From Evernia prunastri (lineage: Eukaryota; Ascomycota; Lecanoromycetes; Lecanorales; Parmeliaceae): a DNA stretch of 64,000 nucleotides. The notes below the pieces were generated by a model. The model saw only the letters and a list, made by a program, of their open reading frames with translations. It was not told the origin of the DNA and did no database searches. Positions 1-11,099 of this stretch are shown piece by piece. The stretch lies in the NCBI GenBank assembly GCA_003184365.1, contig NKYR01000063.1, forward strand, positions 124,001-188,000. Reading direction: 5' to 3'. The position numbers were made by a program, and so were the translations under genes. Each line of letters begins with the position of its first letter. The stretch's first letter is position 1.

Positions 1-206
1 CTATGAGACAAGCCCCTCCACCACGGCAAATGGCGCCACCCCCAACTCCTCCAGTCAGTGGTCAAGCACATTATCTGACCGATGAAGAGTCTATTCTCAA
101 AGCTCAAAAGCATGCCAGATGGGCTATATCAGCGCTGAATTTTGAAGATGCTAACACGGCGGTAAAGGAATTGAGAGGAGCATTGAAAGCATTGGGTGCG
201 AACTGA
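1..206 (+). CDS. VTA1: VTA1-like ESCRT cofactor, C-terminal end (5' truncated)
   Basis: This is the 3' end of a gene that enters from the left edge; the stop is the TGA at 204-206. The visible protein has a proline-rich linker (PPPRQMAPPPTPP) followed by a C-terminal helical segment containing AQKHARWAISALNFED and TAVKELRGALKALG. That segment matches the C-terminal domain of Vta1/LIP5, which in this family dimerises and stimulates the Vps4 AAA ATPase during ESCRT-III disassembly on endosomes. The N-terminal MIT-type domains would lie outside the window. The ATG at base 3 is only an internal methionine and not the gene start. The family call rests on motif recognition. Confidence 0.85.
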   Translation, partial: MRQAPPPRQMAPPPTPPVSGQAHYLTDEESILKAQKHARWAISALNFEDANTAVKELRGALKALGAN

Positions 207-2020
207 ATTTGCAGCGCAGCTTCTGATAACGTGGTTGGCTTCCATTCATTTCCTGCAGAATACCCAATTGATGCGTATCGATGCTTCATTAGCGAACTGG
301 GGCCTGTATGGCGACAGTGCGGAAAGATTGCCCAGTTAGTCTTCGCCACATCATCGCGAAAACATGTGACCTGAACAATGTGTAGATTAACATGATTGGC
401 CTATCCCAGGCCGAGGGAAACCATCGGATAGAGGCCGTCATAGGCGTATCCTCGCACCTCAGCGCTAGAGAAACTCCCATATAGCGACATGCCTTGATGT
501 GGTGATAGCTAGCTAAATGACTAGATACAGGCGTGGCAAGGTGGGAAGAAAACGTGCAATTGCTCTGAATGAGAAGAATTGACTGAAGAGACAATTGGCT
601 GCGCGATGACATGGGCTTTATAAACCATTTCACACCAAGGAAGGCCACGAATCCCCCACTGTTAACATGGCCTCTCGCCATTGCCTGAATCGCCATGACC
701 TCTCGCTCTTGCTGAAGCAATGCATGCACATTGGCTATGCCAATGCGCGAGATATTGGTGTGAAGGACTAGACCCCAGCCCTGCTGTGGCGACTTGAGAG
801 TGACGCATTCCGAAGTGACGCACCGCACAGTAGGCTACATAAACTCCTCCCAACCACCACCACCTTCTTCTTCGCTTTTACCTACCACCACATACGCCAC
901 TGAAGCCTTTGCTTGGCCCCTTCTGGCTCTTGATTGTTCTTTTCATCTCCCTTTGAGCTTTCTTCATCGGAACACATCATTCAATAACTACTCACCCCCA
1001 CCTTATGAGTCATCCAGGCAGGACAAAATGCAATGAACTGGGAACTAATAGGGGGGGGAGTCAGATCACTGTGTCACTTTGCATACCAGTCTCTTAAGCA
1101 TTCACTACCCCGCTTTAGTCACTGAGGTGAAGAAGACTTGAGAATATTACTTCATTGAGAAGAATTAACAGCAACAGAACCCTTTAAACTCTTCTATATT
1201 CTCCCTGATCATTGCATCATCATCAGACATCTCTCTCCTGAGAGCATCGATCATTCTTCTTTAAGTTGCCTAAGGGGGCTTGGAGGAACAAGGACCTTAC
1301 GCGTCAAATCCTCTTCGCCACCGATACCTTAGCAGTCCTCAGTTCGCCTGCGTCACCGCATCTCGCGCTCACAACTCCTCTTTGACTACGAAGACAGAGA
1401 GAGTTCGAGGAATCCCCTTCACTTTCACCAATCAATTTCGCCAGAAGCCTTCTATTTTATTCAACTTGCCGGCTCTTGTAACCACGACAGCACACCGTGA
1501 GAAAATCGTTCTTCGGGATTGTTTAACGATTCCAGAGCGTTTGAGAAGACACGTCTTTTTCTTTCAACTACCTTGATCTTCTTACGCATCCATCCAAGAG
1601 ATCAAGTTAGAAGCTTGAAGTCACTGTCTCACTTCGCACGTTAGTTTCTCGCCTATTCTAACCTCTCTTTAACTACCAAGCTGTTGAATATTCAACTCAG
1701 CTTGATCTTCTCATTCGTCCAGAAGATCAATTTTAGAACTCAAAGTCACTGTGTCAGTCTACATATTACTCCGTCACCCATCTACCACTTCGCCCGAACT
1801 ATCAAGACTTGAAAGACTCGAGAAACATTCTTCTTCTGGAGTTGTTTGTCTTCACAGAATCCTTGAAAATATCTTTTCTTCTCCACCATCATCACGATAA
1901 CAGATCATCTCTACAAAAGCATTGTCTTCATTGCAGAGTATCTGAGGAAGCTGAGGACATTGACATTCAACTGCTCTCTACCACTGAATTCCTCTCGCTA
2001 TCCTTGATTATCTATTCAAT
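207..2020. other. Long intergenic stretch and leader of the downstream gene
   Basis: No convincing gene is seen on either strand. The open frames here, for example 289-828 on the minus strand, have no recognisable motif and read like noise. The part from about 1100 to 2020 is rich in pyrimidines and short C/T-rich words, which suggests a long promoter or untranslated leader for the gene starting at 2021. It carries diverged tandem repeats, listed separately. Confidence 0.4.
1572..1820. repeat. Diverged tandem repeat, unit about 125 bp
   Basis: Two imperfect copies follow each other. Each begins CTTGATCTTCT, continues with a short segment ending in a GATCAA word, then GTCACTGT(C/G)TCA, and later (C/A)TTCGC. 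The first copy starts near 1572 and the second near 1702. A third, weaker relative is visible near 1060-1160, with CACTGTGTCACTTTGCAT and GAAGACTTGAGAA. Copies are well diverged, so this is an old duplication in the leader of the gene at 2021. Confidence 0.5.
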
Positions 2021-3535
2021 ATGGTGCGGCAATTGAGGAAGGCCAACGCTATGAGGCCTACAGTCACGGATCCAAGTAAGTTATCTATGCTGTGGAAGTC
2101 TACCAAAATTAATACCTCCCCAGCTACGCCCTCTCGCATATCTCATTTACCAACCACTTATCACAAGAGACACAACAACTACTTTTTGGATAGTCTAGGC
2201 TTCAAGCTGGGCTCTGAAATGCGTGCCAAACTCAACAAGGACATGTTGACCCATACAATGGATCCACGACACAAATATCTCACCAGAGAGGCAAACACTG
2301 AGGCTTTGAAGATTATGGTATCCGAGTTCTTGATCGAATATGATTCTAAGTATTGGGGTTCTGCTCAGCGGGATCATCTCCAAGAATCAGACAAAGATAA
2401 GAGCTTTCTATACCCTCGGGACTCGCGACTAGGTTCCAGGTAAACTTATACTGCGGTCTTTGTCGACGTTAATTGTTAATTACTACTTAGATTGGCTGAG
2501 ATACTTGAGTCGTACTTTGATATGAAAGCGCATAGATCGCTAGCGAATGAAGTGAGTTATCCAAAATTTGACTGTCTACTAGAGTATTAATATGACAATA
2601 ACTAGGGGAGATATGCCCCACCTATGAGTAGAAATATCGATTTCGTCAAGGTAACCGGGCGTAAAGTCGATCTGATCAACCCTCTTCTAAAAACCTCCTC
2701 GTCAACTTCCAAAAGACACGGACCATCCCTCGAACCAGCCGAAGAAGAAGTGGGTGACGAGTATATGCAGAACAGAGAGGAGCGGAAAAGGAGGAATACC
2801 AAACGTCCTCGTCTCGCAGACGAGGATACAGATACCGACGGTAATACTTTATCCGAGCCGCTCCATCAACGACGGCGAGCTTCGTCAGCTCGCAGGATCG
2901 GCCGTTTCGCTGCTTCCACGGAGGCAAATGGATCGTCCCGCGGTGGGTCATCCTATGACAACGAAGCTTTCAACCCTCTCCAAAGGCCTCACACACAAGG
3001 CCTCACACGGCCTCCCGTAGCTACACCAGCAACCAATTCACCTGACATGGATACCTTTGTCATCTTGGACAACACTGATGTTGGCGAAGAGCAGCCAATT
3101 ACCGCTGAGAAAGATGCAAGACCCGGTGCCAGGATAGCCCGCGGTTTTGAGGATGTCAAGACGGAGCCTTTGACTGATGATATGATGAAGAAGACGATGT
3201 TCCGTGTAACAGTCCATGGCGCGCCGTTGGGTCCCGTGCCGGTCCCCTTTACGGAGTGCGGCAACTTTGAAGTCCTCTTCCCCAATTTGATCGAAGAGCG
3301 AGGACTTCTGGATGAGGATGCAAGAAAGGTCAACTCCATCACAACGGAATTTGCTTGGACTGGAGGAGAACTCGGGGCGATGGTATGTGGCATCCGGAGA
3401 AACAAGCCACAAGACTGGATTTATTTCTGCGACAGCCTGCGTAGAGCTCATGAGGGGGATGCCGCCCGATTTAAGGGAAGATGCGAGGTGATTGTCAAAT
3501 TGCATATCGATGATAAGCATAAAGAGCGTTGTTGA
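2021..3535 (+). CDS. Hypothetical protein, 453 aa, four exons
   Basis: I do not recognise this gene. Exons at 2021-2075, 2124-2439, 2491-2551 and 2606-3535 join in frame into 453 residues. The introns are 48, 51 and 54 bases with GTAAGT, GTAAAC and GTGAGT donors. The first intron is a multiple of three and free of stops, so the frame reads through if it is retained. The N-terminal half is basic and probably helical (SLGFKLGSEMRAKLNKDM). The middle, around residues 170-280, is low-complexity, charged and rich in R, S, E and T, with likely nuclear localisation sequences (EERKRRNTKRPR, QRRRASSARR). The C-terminal ~110 residues look folded (TMFRVTVHGAPLGPVPVPF, DWIYFCDSLRRAHEG). A nuclear role is only a guess from the basic clusters. 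Confidence 0.7.
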
Positions 3536-3771
3536 AGACGAGATGGCGGAGCAACTTCAACACGGGGTAGGAAGTGGATGGAGAATGTCAGCTCACAATA
3601 CGTGATGGGGTGAGAGGAAAAAATAAGAAGCGTGGTCAGGCATATGGGCAGGCGGCGCATTGAGGCAGCTGAAAGCACCTGCTAGATAGCTTTCACGGCA
3701 AGGTAGAAGAAATGAAGGGTGTCTAGAGGATTTGCGTCCCTGAACCTTACAGATTCCAAACTCCCTCTCCC

Positions 3772-4670
3772 TCACCGCCCAAACAGTCTACTGAACATTC
3801 CCCCCGCGAGACTCCTCGCTATCCCACCTGAGTACATAGCGCTCGAAGCCAGATTCGACGCCTGACTGAATTTATCGCACCGCGAGAAAGCAAGGGTATT
3901 CGTGATGGTAAGAATCAACGCAATGGCTGTCAACCCCGTACCTCGTCAGCAAAGCAAACCACTCATCCCCGGCCGAGAATGTGCTTACCATTCAGACTCA
4001 GCCAGATTGGGCTTTCCAGCCTCACCAGCGCGAAGATCGCCAACCCAACCCAAAGACCGGGCTGCGCATAGAGCGCTAGCCAGAAAAACCTATCCCACCT
4101 ACGCATTAGCCCAGCTCGAATGAGAATTTCTTCCCCGCCGACCTCCTCAACGGGCATCCCTCCTCCCTCATCTACCCTCCTTACCCCCCCCCGCCCCCCC
4201 CCTGCTCCCCTCCCTCAGCACCTCCCCACGTACCTTTTATCAGTAGCATTCTGCACCGGCCCCCCACCGTCCCCGCTCCGATCCTGACTCTCAAACACCC
4301 AATGGCTGTCCCCCGTAGCCGTATCCACCTCGTTCCACCAGCGGAGCCCCACGAGCCTGCGTCCCGCGATGTTCTTGAGGTAGTAGAAGTCGGCCGCGAG
4401 GAGGAGCATGGTGACGATGAAGACGAGGACGAAGCTCGAGGTGAAGAGCCAGAGGCCGAAGAGGTAGATCAGAAGGGACGCTGCGGAAGGTCTTTGTCAG
4501 TTCGACGCCTGCTTTCACCGCTGACGGCTGGGGTTGGGGGCAGTTGGGGTTGGGGAGCGGGGGGGAACTTTACACATGCGGAATCCGAGGAAGAAGAGCA
4601 GCGTTATGGGGTGGGAGCTCAGGCGCCAGTGCAAGTCGCCTTGCTTCGGTTGCTGGGCTCGGTTCTCCAT
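3772..4670 (-). CDS. TVP23: Golgi apparatus membrane protein TVP23
   Basis: Four exons on the minus strand (4574-4670, 4234-4480, 3989-4089, 3772-3926) join in frame into 199 residues, the usual size for fungal Tvp23. The protein starts MENRAQQPKQGDLHWRLSSH. It has about four hydrophobic segments, and includes the family-typical stretches LLLAADFYYLKNIAGRRLVG, LRWWNEV, DSHWVFES, WVGLAIFALVRLESPIWL and TITNTLAFSRCDKFSQ. It ends in a basic tail, SRLFGR. In yeast, Tvp23 is a late-Golgi membrane protein that works with Yip4/Yip5 in vesicle trafficking; its biochemical activity is unknown. The intron at about 4090-4233 holds a long poly-C run. The gene converges with the one ending at 3535. Exon choice was guided by family conservation. 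Confidence 0.9.
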
Positions 4671-5234
4671 GATGGTGGAAGATTGGATGAAAGAGTGACT
4701 AGCAGGAAGTGCTGGGTTCCATAAAACGCCGGTTGACTTTGGGGAGCTGTTGTGAGAGCTGTCATTTCCGAGAGGTTGATAGGGCTGAATCTCTTGGCGC
4801 CTCAGGGAGGATTGGTGCGAGCGGTGCTCAATCACAAGGATCTTCAGACCCTCGCCTAGGAGTAGTCAAGTGAAGCATCGCAAAGCCTCATAGAAACCAG
4901 ATCTAGCAGTGTGATACTGTCAATGCACTAAAGGACATCACAGTTCACTTGCACATGTCGTCTCATCAGAATGAGTCCTGGCTGATTTGGATGGCGCGTG
5001 GAGAACTACTGTTAAATGCACGCGCCTGTGCTTATGACAACGCGTCGTTACGAGATTGTATACTTGTGTTTTCTTCTATAAAAGTCTCGAGACCAACCGC
5101 TTCGAGGCTTATCGGGAAAACACGAGCAACCCTCGCAAGCAGGTAGCGAAAACTCGGCATCGAGTTCCAGCTTTGCCGTAATGGGCTCTGCAGTTCACAT
5201 TCATGACTGTAGGTTTTGAAGCCTTGCACGTGCA
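4671..5234. other. Intergenic, probable TVP23 promoter
   Basis: Nothing coding is recognised. The stretch lies upstream of the minus-strand TVP23 start. Its open frames are short and lack motifs. Confidence 0.35.
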
Positions 5235-6242
5235 TTGTTGAAATGGCATTGTTTGTATGCAGACTCTCTCGGGGTTGTGAGATTCAAGAAATGTATATGT
5301 GAAGGCATGCAGCACCAATCGACATCTCATTGCCTTGCTTTCTCAATCACCTCAAAAACAGGTTGTCAAAGTTACGTTTCTCCACATTCTCCTCCTCGTT
5401 CTTCTCTGGCGCAAGATGGTGATGCTGGCGACCCTTTCGGCGACATCTACGATGACCCCTCAACCGCAACTGCCATTGATGGCGCACAAGCCCTCCTGAA
5501 CTACGTCCTCACGGACTGTCCTGGCGACTTCCCGGCGGCAACCATTTGCGTGACCAATTGGTATAAAGCAGGCCGTGCAGACCCCAACAAGTGCTGTGCT
5601 TCGTCGAAACCTTTGTGCTTCCAATCCTCATCCGACACGCCCCGCAGCTCCTCCGGCCCCAGCTCCGACTCACGCTCCGACTCAAGCTCCCAAGAACAAA
5701 GCCCCAGCATTGCAGGCCGATAACCCCCAATCGGCAATGGCTTGATGATATTGCCACGCAGCCACACCGAGCTTCTCGACACCTCGCAACACGGCCCGAA
5801 ACAGCCGCTTCTGCTTCAATGGGAACAGGGATCTACGAAGGGACCGCGTGGAATGATGCACCAACGACGTGCTACATGGCGAGCCAGACGAGAGACCCAA
5901 TTGATGACCTCAGAGTATCAGATCCCGCTGGAATAGTGGGGCGCGTTTGTGGATGCGGCAGTGAGCAGCGGGGGAGCGACTCCCGCGGCTGCGCCTGCTG
6001 GGACCGGCTCACCGAGTGGCTCGAACATGGCGAATAGGAGGCGAAACCGGGTTTTCGGGAGATTGAGGGAGGGAGGGCGCGGGGGGGGAGGGGTGTGGTT
6101 CTCCGGCGACGATTGCGTCGGGTGTGAAGAGTGGAACCAATCGGTGGTCCGGAAAGCTTTGGAGTACTTCTTGGCGCAACTCTGGCTCTTTGTGGCACTA
6201 ATTGAGCTACCTACGTTGATGAACTCCAGGATATATGGATAG
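5235..6242 (+). pseudogene. Decayed or unresolved plus-strand coding-like region
   Basis: Several overlapping plus-strand frames look partly coding but do not join into one gene. The frame from 5235 contains an acidic, cysteine-bearing segment (DPFGDIYDDPSTATAIDG, then VTNWYKAGRADPNKCCASS). It runs into a Ser/Pro-rich tail in which all three frames stay open around 5640-5730. A second frame, from 5742, reads through a TAG at about 5937 into WGAFVDAAVSSGGATPAAAP and a Gly/Arg-rich stretch. No family is recognised. Frame changes and internal stops suggest a degraded secreted-protein gene. An uncalled multi-intron gene is the alternative. Confidence 0.25.
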
Positions 6243-6707
6243 TCAAACGACAGGGATTCGCAATATTTGCCGTGATCAATACGTCCTGTCGGTGACTTCC
6301 TCTATAATCAATTTTGCTCATGGTTTAGTAAGGCAGGAGAAACCTCTCCATAGAGTCCTCGTTACCTTGACATCGACAAATCGCAACAAGGCCAAGCGAG
6401 TGTGGATACCCAGCGTGCGAAGAACAAGCATTGACCCCTCTCCGCAATGTCTAGAAGCAAGCTTCAAATGCCCACTGCTACGTACGCCAGCTGGCTCTAC
6501 GCTACTTGATGATTCCTTCTTCTTTAGGATTGCCTGCACTTCTTGTCGTTTTCAGCAAAGATACTTCATCAAGCGGCGGAGAAAGGCGGTGATCTACAAT
6601 TCGATCAACGATTCTTCTCAGCACGACTTTTCGGCGCGGGCATCACTATCACACGGGGCAGACTCTTCACCATTTAAAATGAAGAAGGGAGAAGCTTAGC
6701 CAAAGCG

Positions 6708-7640
6708 TTAGAGATCTTGTAACGTCTCTTGAGCAAAGCGTACGGCCGATCCAATTTCCTTCTGCCTAAGGCGCATGATACAAACGCTACGGAAGTCGGA
6801 CGTAGTGACCGACGCAGCAGCAGCAGTTTCATTGGCGAGTTTGCGTCGGGCTACAGTGGGAACGAGGAAAAGGATGAAGAGGAGGGCTGCGAGCAGCCCG
6901 ATTTCTCGCTGCAGAGTCTGACGGTACCTAGATAGAGGAAAGGAGATGACTTGATGGGACACTTTGTCAAGATTGGTTGGGGAGGAAAGACACGGTGTGG
7001 GGGTGTGTATAGTAGTTTCCGGGAAAAACAGGTTTTGAACGACATCGGCATGTGCTGCACGAAGCTGAACAATCTTCAAGGGCAAAAGAGTCACAGGGTG
7101 CCCAAAATGCAGTCCGTCAGCTGTGGCACCTACCGTGGCGGCAGTGATAAAACGTGCTCCTCTCCAGAGCCCGGAAGGAAAAGTTTGAGTGGCGTTGGCC
7201 GTCCGTAAGAGGAACGAGATTGCGCATGTGCTGCAGGGTGCGCTGCAGTGGAAGCTCGGCGACGCGAAAGGCATGGCTCATCACACAATGATCGATAGAA
7301 ATGCCGGTGCCCAAATCTTGACTAGTGGGTAGCGTGACATCAAACATGAGCTCCTGCAGAAGTGTGAGCGGGCCGCAGAATGAGTGGTGCTGGTGTTGGT
7401 GCTGGAGGGACGATCCAAAAGAAAACGGAATCCCGCGGATCTAGGGCATATGCAGGGAAAATGGGTCCAGCGCGCACGGACCTGCCAATCGATCAGATGA
7501 ACTGCAAATTGACAATATGAAAGGCTCAACCTCTCTACATCTTTGAGACTTCCCAAGTCGAAGGCGAAGTGCGCCATTTCGAATGCAGCGAAGATTGTAA
7601 ATCATTCGGTTGCAGTATGACAAGGTGCATGCATGCATTG
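6708..7640 (-). other. Unresolved minus-strand coding-like region
   Basis: Three minus-strand frames (6708-7274, 7117-7347, 7281-7577) partly overlap and have protein-like composition. The first contains a strongly hydrophobic segment (REIGLLAALLFILFLVPTVA) that could be a membrane span. The second holds SHAFRVAELPLQRTLQHMR. I could not find splice sites that join them into one clean product, and I recognise no family. It may be a decayed gene continuing the degraded zone to its left. Confidence 0.2.
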
Positions 7641-7748
7641 CAAGGCATCGGCAGCATTTAATTGATAGTTCGAAACCCCGAATTGGGTCCTAAGGTTGCA
7701 TCCTGTCGACGCGATGCAAGATGGATATACCAGCTGGAAAGAACACAT

Positions 7749-9278
7749 TCATTGGTGCCGTCTTTCTGGTACCTCTGTTGCCATGAGCTCCGGCAAGGCT
7801 GACAGATCGGCCGGCGCCTCGAAGATCTCGATGCTTTCGGCCTCAATTTCGAGGGCTATGTTCCTCCCCTCGACTTCTGGCAGTCGCTGGGCACCTTCAA
7901 CCTCTGCAATTCCCGTCGAATCAGCCATGTGCGGGCCCAAACCCCTTGCCTCGTTGTCCACGTCTTCCGCTGGGAGCTCTCCTTTGCTCCAGGGCTCTGC
8001 ATGTGCACTCCCTCTTTTCTTTCCCTTTTCCTTCAGTCTTCTCTTTCGATGAATAACAAGGCAAGAAGCCATCACCAGAAAAGACGCTGCGAGGACACAG
8101 CCGGCAGCAACCCCAGCTGTGGTAGCACGTGAGAGGTGTGGTGAGCCTGGAGCAATGGCAGGCCTTGGGGAACCGCGCGTGGACGTGGCGTTTGATGCAA
8201 TCGATACGGGGACTGGGGGGAGACGATCCACAGCATCTTTTGGGCAGCTAGTAGGGAAAGGATTTGGAAATGCATATCCGGAGATGTAATTGCTCGGGTA
8301 ATTGAATATGTCTGGGAGTTGTCTCATTGCGGCTGCATATGAACCGAACCGGGTGCTGTTATCTGCGTTAAGATTTTCTTGACCAGATGTAGTGACCAGC
8401 CCTAGATTCTCATCAGTACCCGATTGCCATGCCCGTAGGCGTTCGCGCTTACCGTATGAAGTCGAAACATTTACTGAGAAGTAGCCGTAGTAAAAGCCAC
8501 CAGACATAACCGGGGTCATCTTACCGTATAGATAATCAATCTCGGAAAAATCTTCAGTCGAACCAGAATCGGATGACACGCACCCGTACTCCGCAAGGAA
8601 GGTCGGCACAGGGTATAATGAATAGGCAGATGTCAAGGCTCTGTAGCCTGACGTATTATAATCGTCATACTCACACCATTCACGGTTGTTGATCCCTAGA
8701 AAGTCGATAGCTGTGCTCCGCTCACCACAAACCAGGTATTGGGCGATCCCATGGGCACTGCCATTATCGCTGGCAGCATAGCCTACCGGGATGTTCCTAT
8801 AATCGTTGTCGGCAATGTAATTCTTCATGTCACGCACAGCAGCTCTGATAAAAGGACTGATTGTACTTGGGGATCCAGCAATGTCATCACCAACAAGGAA
8901 TCCGAAAGTGTTATTGTATCCTTGCATCGCGTCGATGACTGCTGTGTACCTATTGTAGAGTGCTTCAGTCCATTGAGGCTTATGACCTCCTATAGTGTAT
9001 CCAGGTGCGGTAAGATCAATTAAGACATAGATGTTGGCCGTGGCAAGTGAGTGCATACATGTGGAGTGGTTCTGTGCTGGATCGATGGCGTAACTTCGTA
9101 TTACGTTCGTATTTAGAGCCGAAAGAGATGCGACATCTTGCACACACGTCGAGAGGTCCGAGAGTGTAGGAAGCGGCTCACCGGCTGACGCTCTGGCGGT
9201 GTTTTCACTGGAACTCCCAAAGTCTTCATTCAATAATGGCTGCTGGTAGACGATGCCATGAATGATGCTAGATTTCAT
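7749..9278 (-). CDS. GH72-like beta-1,3-glucanosyltransferase homologue with a C-terminal membrane span
   Basis: Residues about 1-345 match the GH72 (Gas/Gel) fold, whose active members elongate beta-1,3-glucan at the cell surface. Landmarks are GIVYQQP, NTNVIRSYAID, FLGINNREWCEY and FLAEYGC, the last carrying the catalytic nucleophile at Glu230. The acid/base motif, normally G-N-E, is G-D-D here (residues 130-132), so activity is doubtful. A linker leads to a hydrophobic span (about 387-409), then RKRRLK and a ~95-residue acidic tail, unlike the GPI signal of classical Gas/Gel proteins. A 51-base intron at 8402-8452 (GTAAGC...CTAG) restores the conserved join SYGLVTTSG and gives 492 residues; without splicing the frame stays open. 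No signal peptide is visible at the chosen start, so an upstream exon is probably missing. Confidence 0.8.
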   Translation of the reverse strand: MKSSIIHGIVYQQPLLNEDFGSSSENTARASAGEPLPTLSDLSTCVQDVASLSALNTNVIRSYAIDPAQNHSTCMHSLATANIYVLIDLTAPGYTIGGHKPQWTEALYNRYTAVIDAMQGYNNTFGFLVGDDIAGSPSTISPFIRAAVRDMKNYIADNDYRNIPVGYAASDNGSAHGIAQYLVCGERSTAIDFLGINNREWCEYDDYNTSGYRALTSAYSLYPVPTFLAEYGCVSSDSGSTEDFSEIDYLYGKMTPVMSGGFYYGYFSVNVSTSYGKRERLRAWQSGTDENLGLVTTSGQENLNADNSTRFGSYAAAMRQLPDIFNYPSNYISGYAFPNPFPTSCPKDAVDRLPPVPVSIASNATSTRGSPRPAIAPGSPHLSRATTAGVAAGCVLAASFLVMASCLVIHRKRRLKEKGKKRGSAHAEPWSKGELPAEDVDNEARGLGPHMADSTGIAEVEGAQRLPEVEGRNIALEIEAESIEIFEAPADLSALPELMATEVPERRHQ

Positions 9279-11070
9279 GAGTGAGCGACAATGACAAAAA
9301 GTCCCTAGAGCAGGTATTATACAATCTTTCGCGTGCTCCTCGCTGGAAGAAGCCTTCAGCCTAGCTTTGTTTAGCAGCAGAGAAGCCTGGAGGTTGCGTT
9401 TTGACTGACCTGTATATAGATAGGTTCAATAGAGGTTTGTATGCCCATATTTTGTTTTCCTGAATGGGGAATGCGAGTTGTATGAATCGAAAGATATGTA
9501 GTTCAAAAATTGCCCCAAAAGTAGGGGAGGAAAGAACATCTTGAGAGAACATGAAGCACGACTGAATCCTGCCAGCGGCCAATACACATGTGATCCTTCG
9601 ACTGCGCCCCAGCCAATATCTTAAGACATACACACACTTGATTCTTTCTTTATGGGCATAAGAATCCTTTTCTCTACCTTGGATGGGTACAACCTCATAC
9701 TTTCTGTATGCTCACAACTGAAGTCGACGCTGAAGTCGAAATGTAAGCCATACAGGAGAAGATTGTGTTTGATATAACAGAGTGCTATTCGAGGAACGTA
9801 GAATAAAATTAATTTATACTATTTCCGACCTTGGTCAACTGCGCCCTGGCGTAGTAATGCGAAGATTGTTTCCGATTAAATTACGCCATAAACCTGAAGT
9901 TAGCAAGGCTTCCAGCGATCCAGGCTGTCTGGAGACCTGACCCGATCCACCAACTGTTGAGGAAATATTTATATCGGTTCACCAGACATTTCAATAGACT
10001 GGCCCAGACTATCATTTAAGCAGTTGTTGATCGACTGCTGGGAGGCAATCGCTGGGAGCCTTACTGCAGCGCTCCAAGATCCTTCCTTCACGTATAAATA
10101 TTTGACGACCTAGTCAGCGTGCGAACACCCAAACTATACTTGTAAGCAAATATGTCTCTCCGTCTGCAGTCCGGCGATGAGCTTTCGAAAGTCAGGACTG
10201 GCCATCGTGAATAGACTCCTTTCAACAATCGATGTGTCATGACCGACCGCCTTTCATTTTCTTACCTTCCCTCTCGGCCATGTCGGAGCCAAATACAGCC
10301 AGTCGTGTTATCGAAGAGCGATAATTAGCCATTGCCTACCTTTTCATACCGACGACGTGCCGCTTTCAAACAGACGAGTGCTCAAATACCGAACTTAAAC
10401 CTGTCAGAATACGCTCCTTAACCTTGGAAGATTGGTGGCAAGTAGGGAGATTCGGCATCTTGGATGTTTAAAAAGGTGCTATTGAGCACATTCTGTGTAA
10501 ACAAATTGGCGATCAAAATTAGCCGTGTTTCCACTGCGTATGAAAGAAGGCGCGAGATGGAGGGAAGCGACGGTGGTCGTAATCGTCTTCTTGAACTGGA
10601 AGGGTCGTTGGGGATGGGGAAGACTGTATTTAGGATACCTTGTTGCAATCATTTTCGACCTTTCTTCACCCAACATCCTTATATCTAATATCTATATATA
10701 ATTATCTCACCATGTAAGAATGATTTGCCAAAATCATTCAGGAAGCATCAATTAATCTCACCACGACCGCCGTGTCCGCCGCTGCCAAAGCAGCCGTAGA
10801 TGCCTCGAAGAAGTCGGCGAGACCGCCTGATACTGCGACCGGCCTTTATGATGGTCGGCAGTACCGTGTGTTTGAGCTCCCCTTTCCAAAGCACTCTTCA
10901 GAGACACTGACATAGGGTGTAGCTCGTCCCTTGGAGTCCTCAAGCCAATGCCACTCCACAGCTCAACGTTGGAGCGCCTGCGTAGGAAGCGCTCCCAGCT
11001 GTCTTCCGACTGGTAGACAAATGTGATCGGCCGCGCTCCCCCCCTCTCTCCAAAAAGTAAGTATCTTTCT
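9279..11070. other. AT-richer intergenic region
   Basis: No gene is supported. Short frames at 9361-9633 (minus) and 10418-10688 (both strands) have no motif. A small region near 10740-10900 has coding-like composition in several frames but is broken by stops. It may belong to the retroelement debris that follows. Confidence 0.3.
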
Positions 11071-11099
11071 AAAGCATGGCGGAAGAACTATCATGGCAG

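Noticed and set aside
289..828. 179-codon minus-strand open frame
   Set aside because: No domain, signal or splice support; composition looks like chance.
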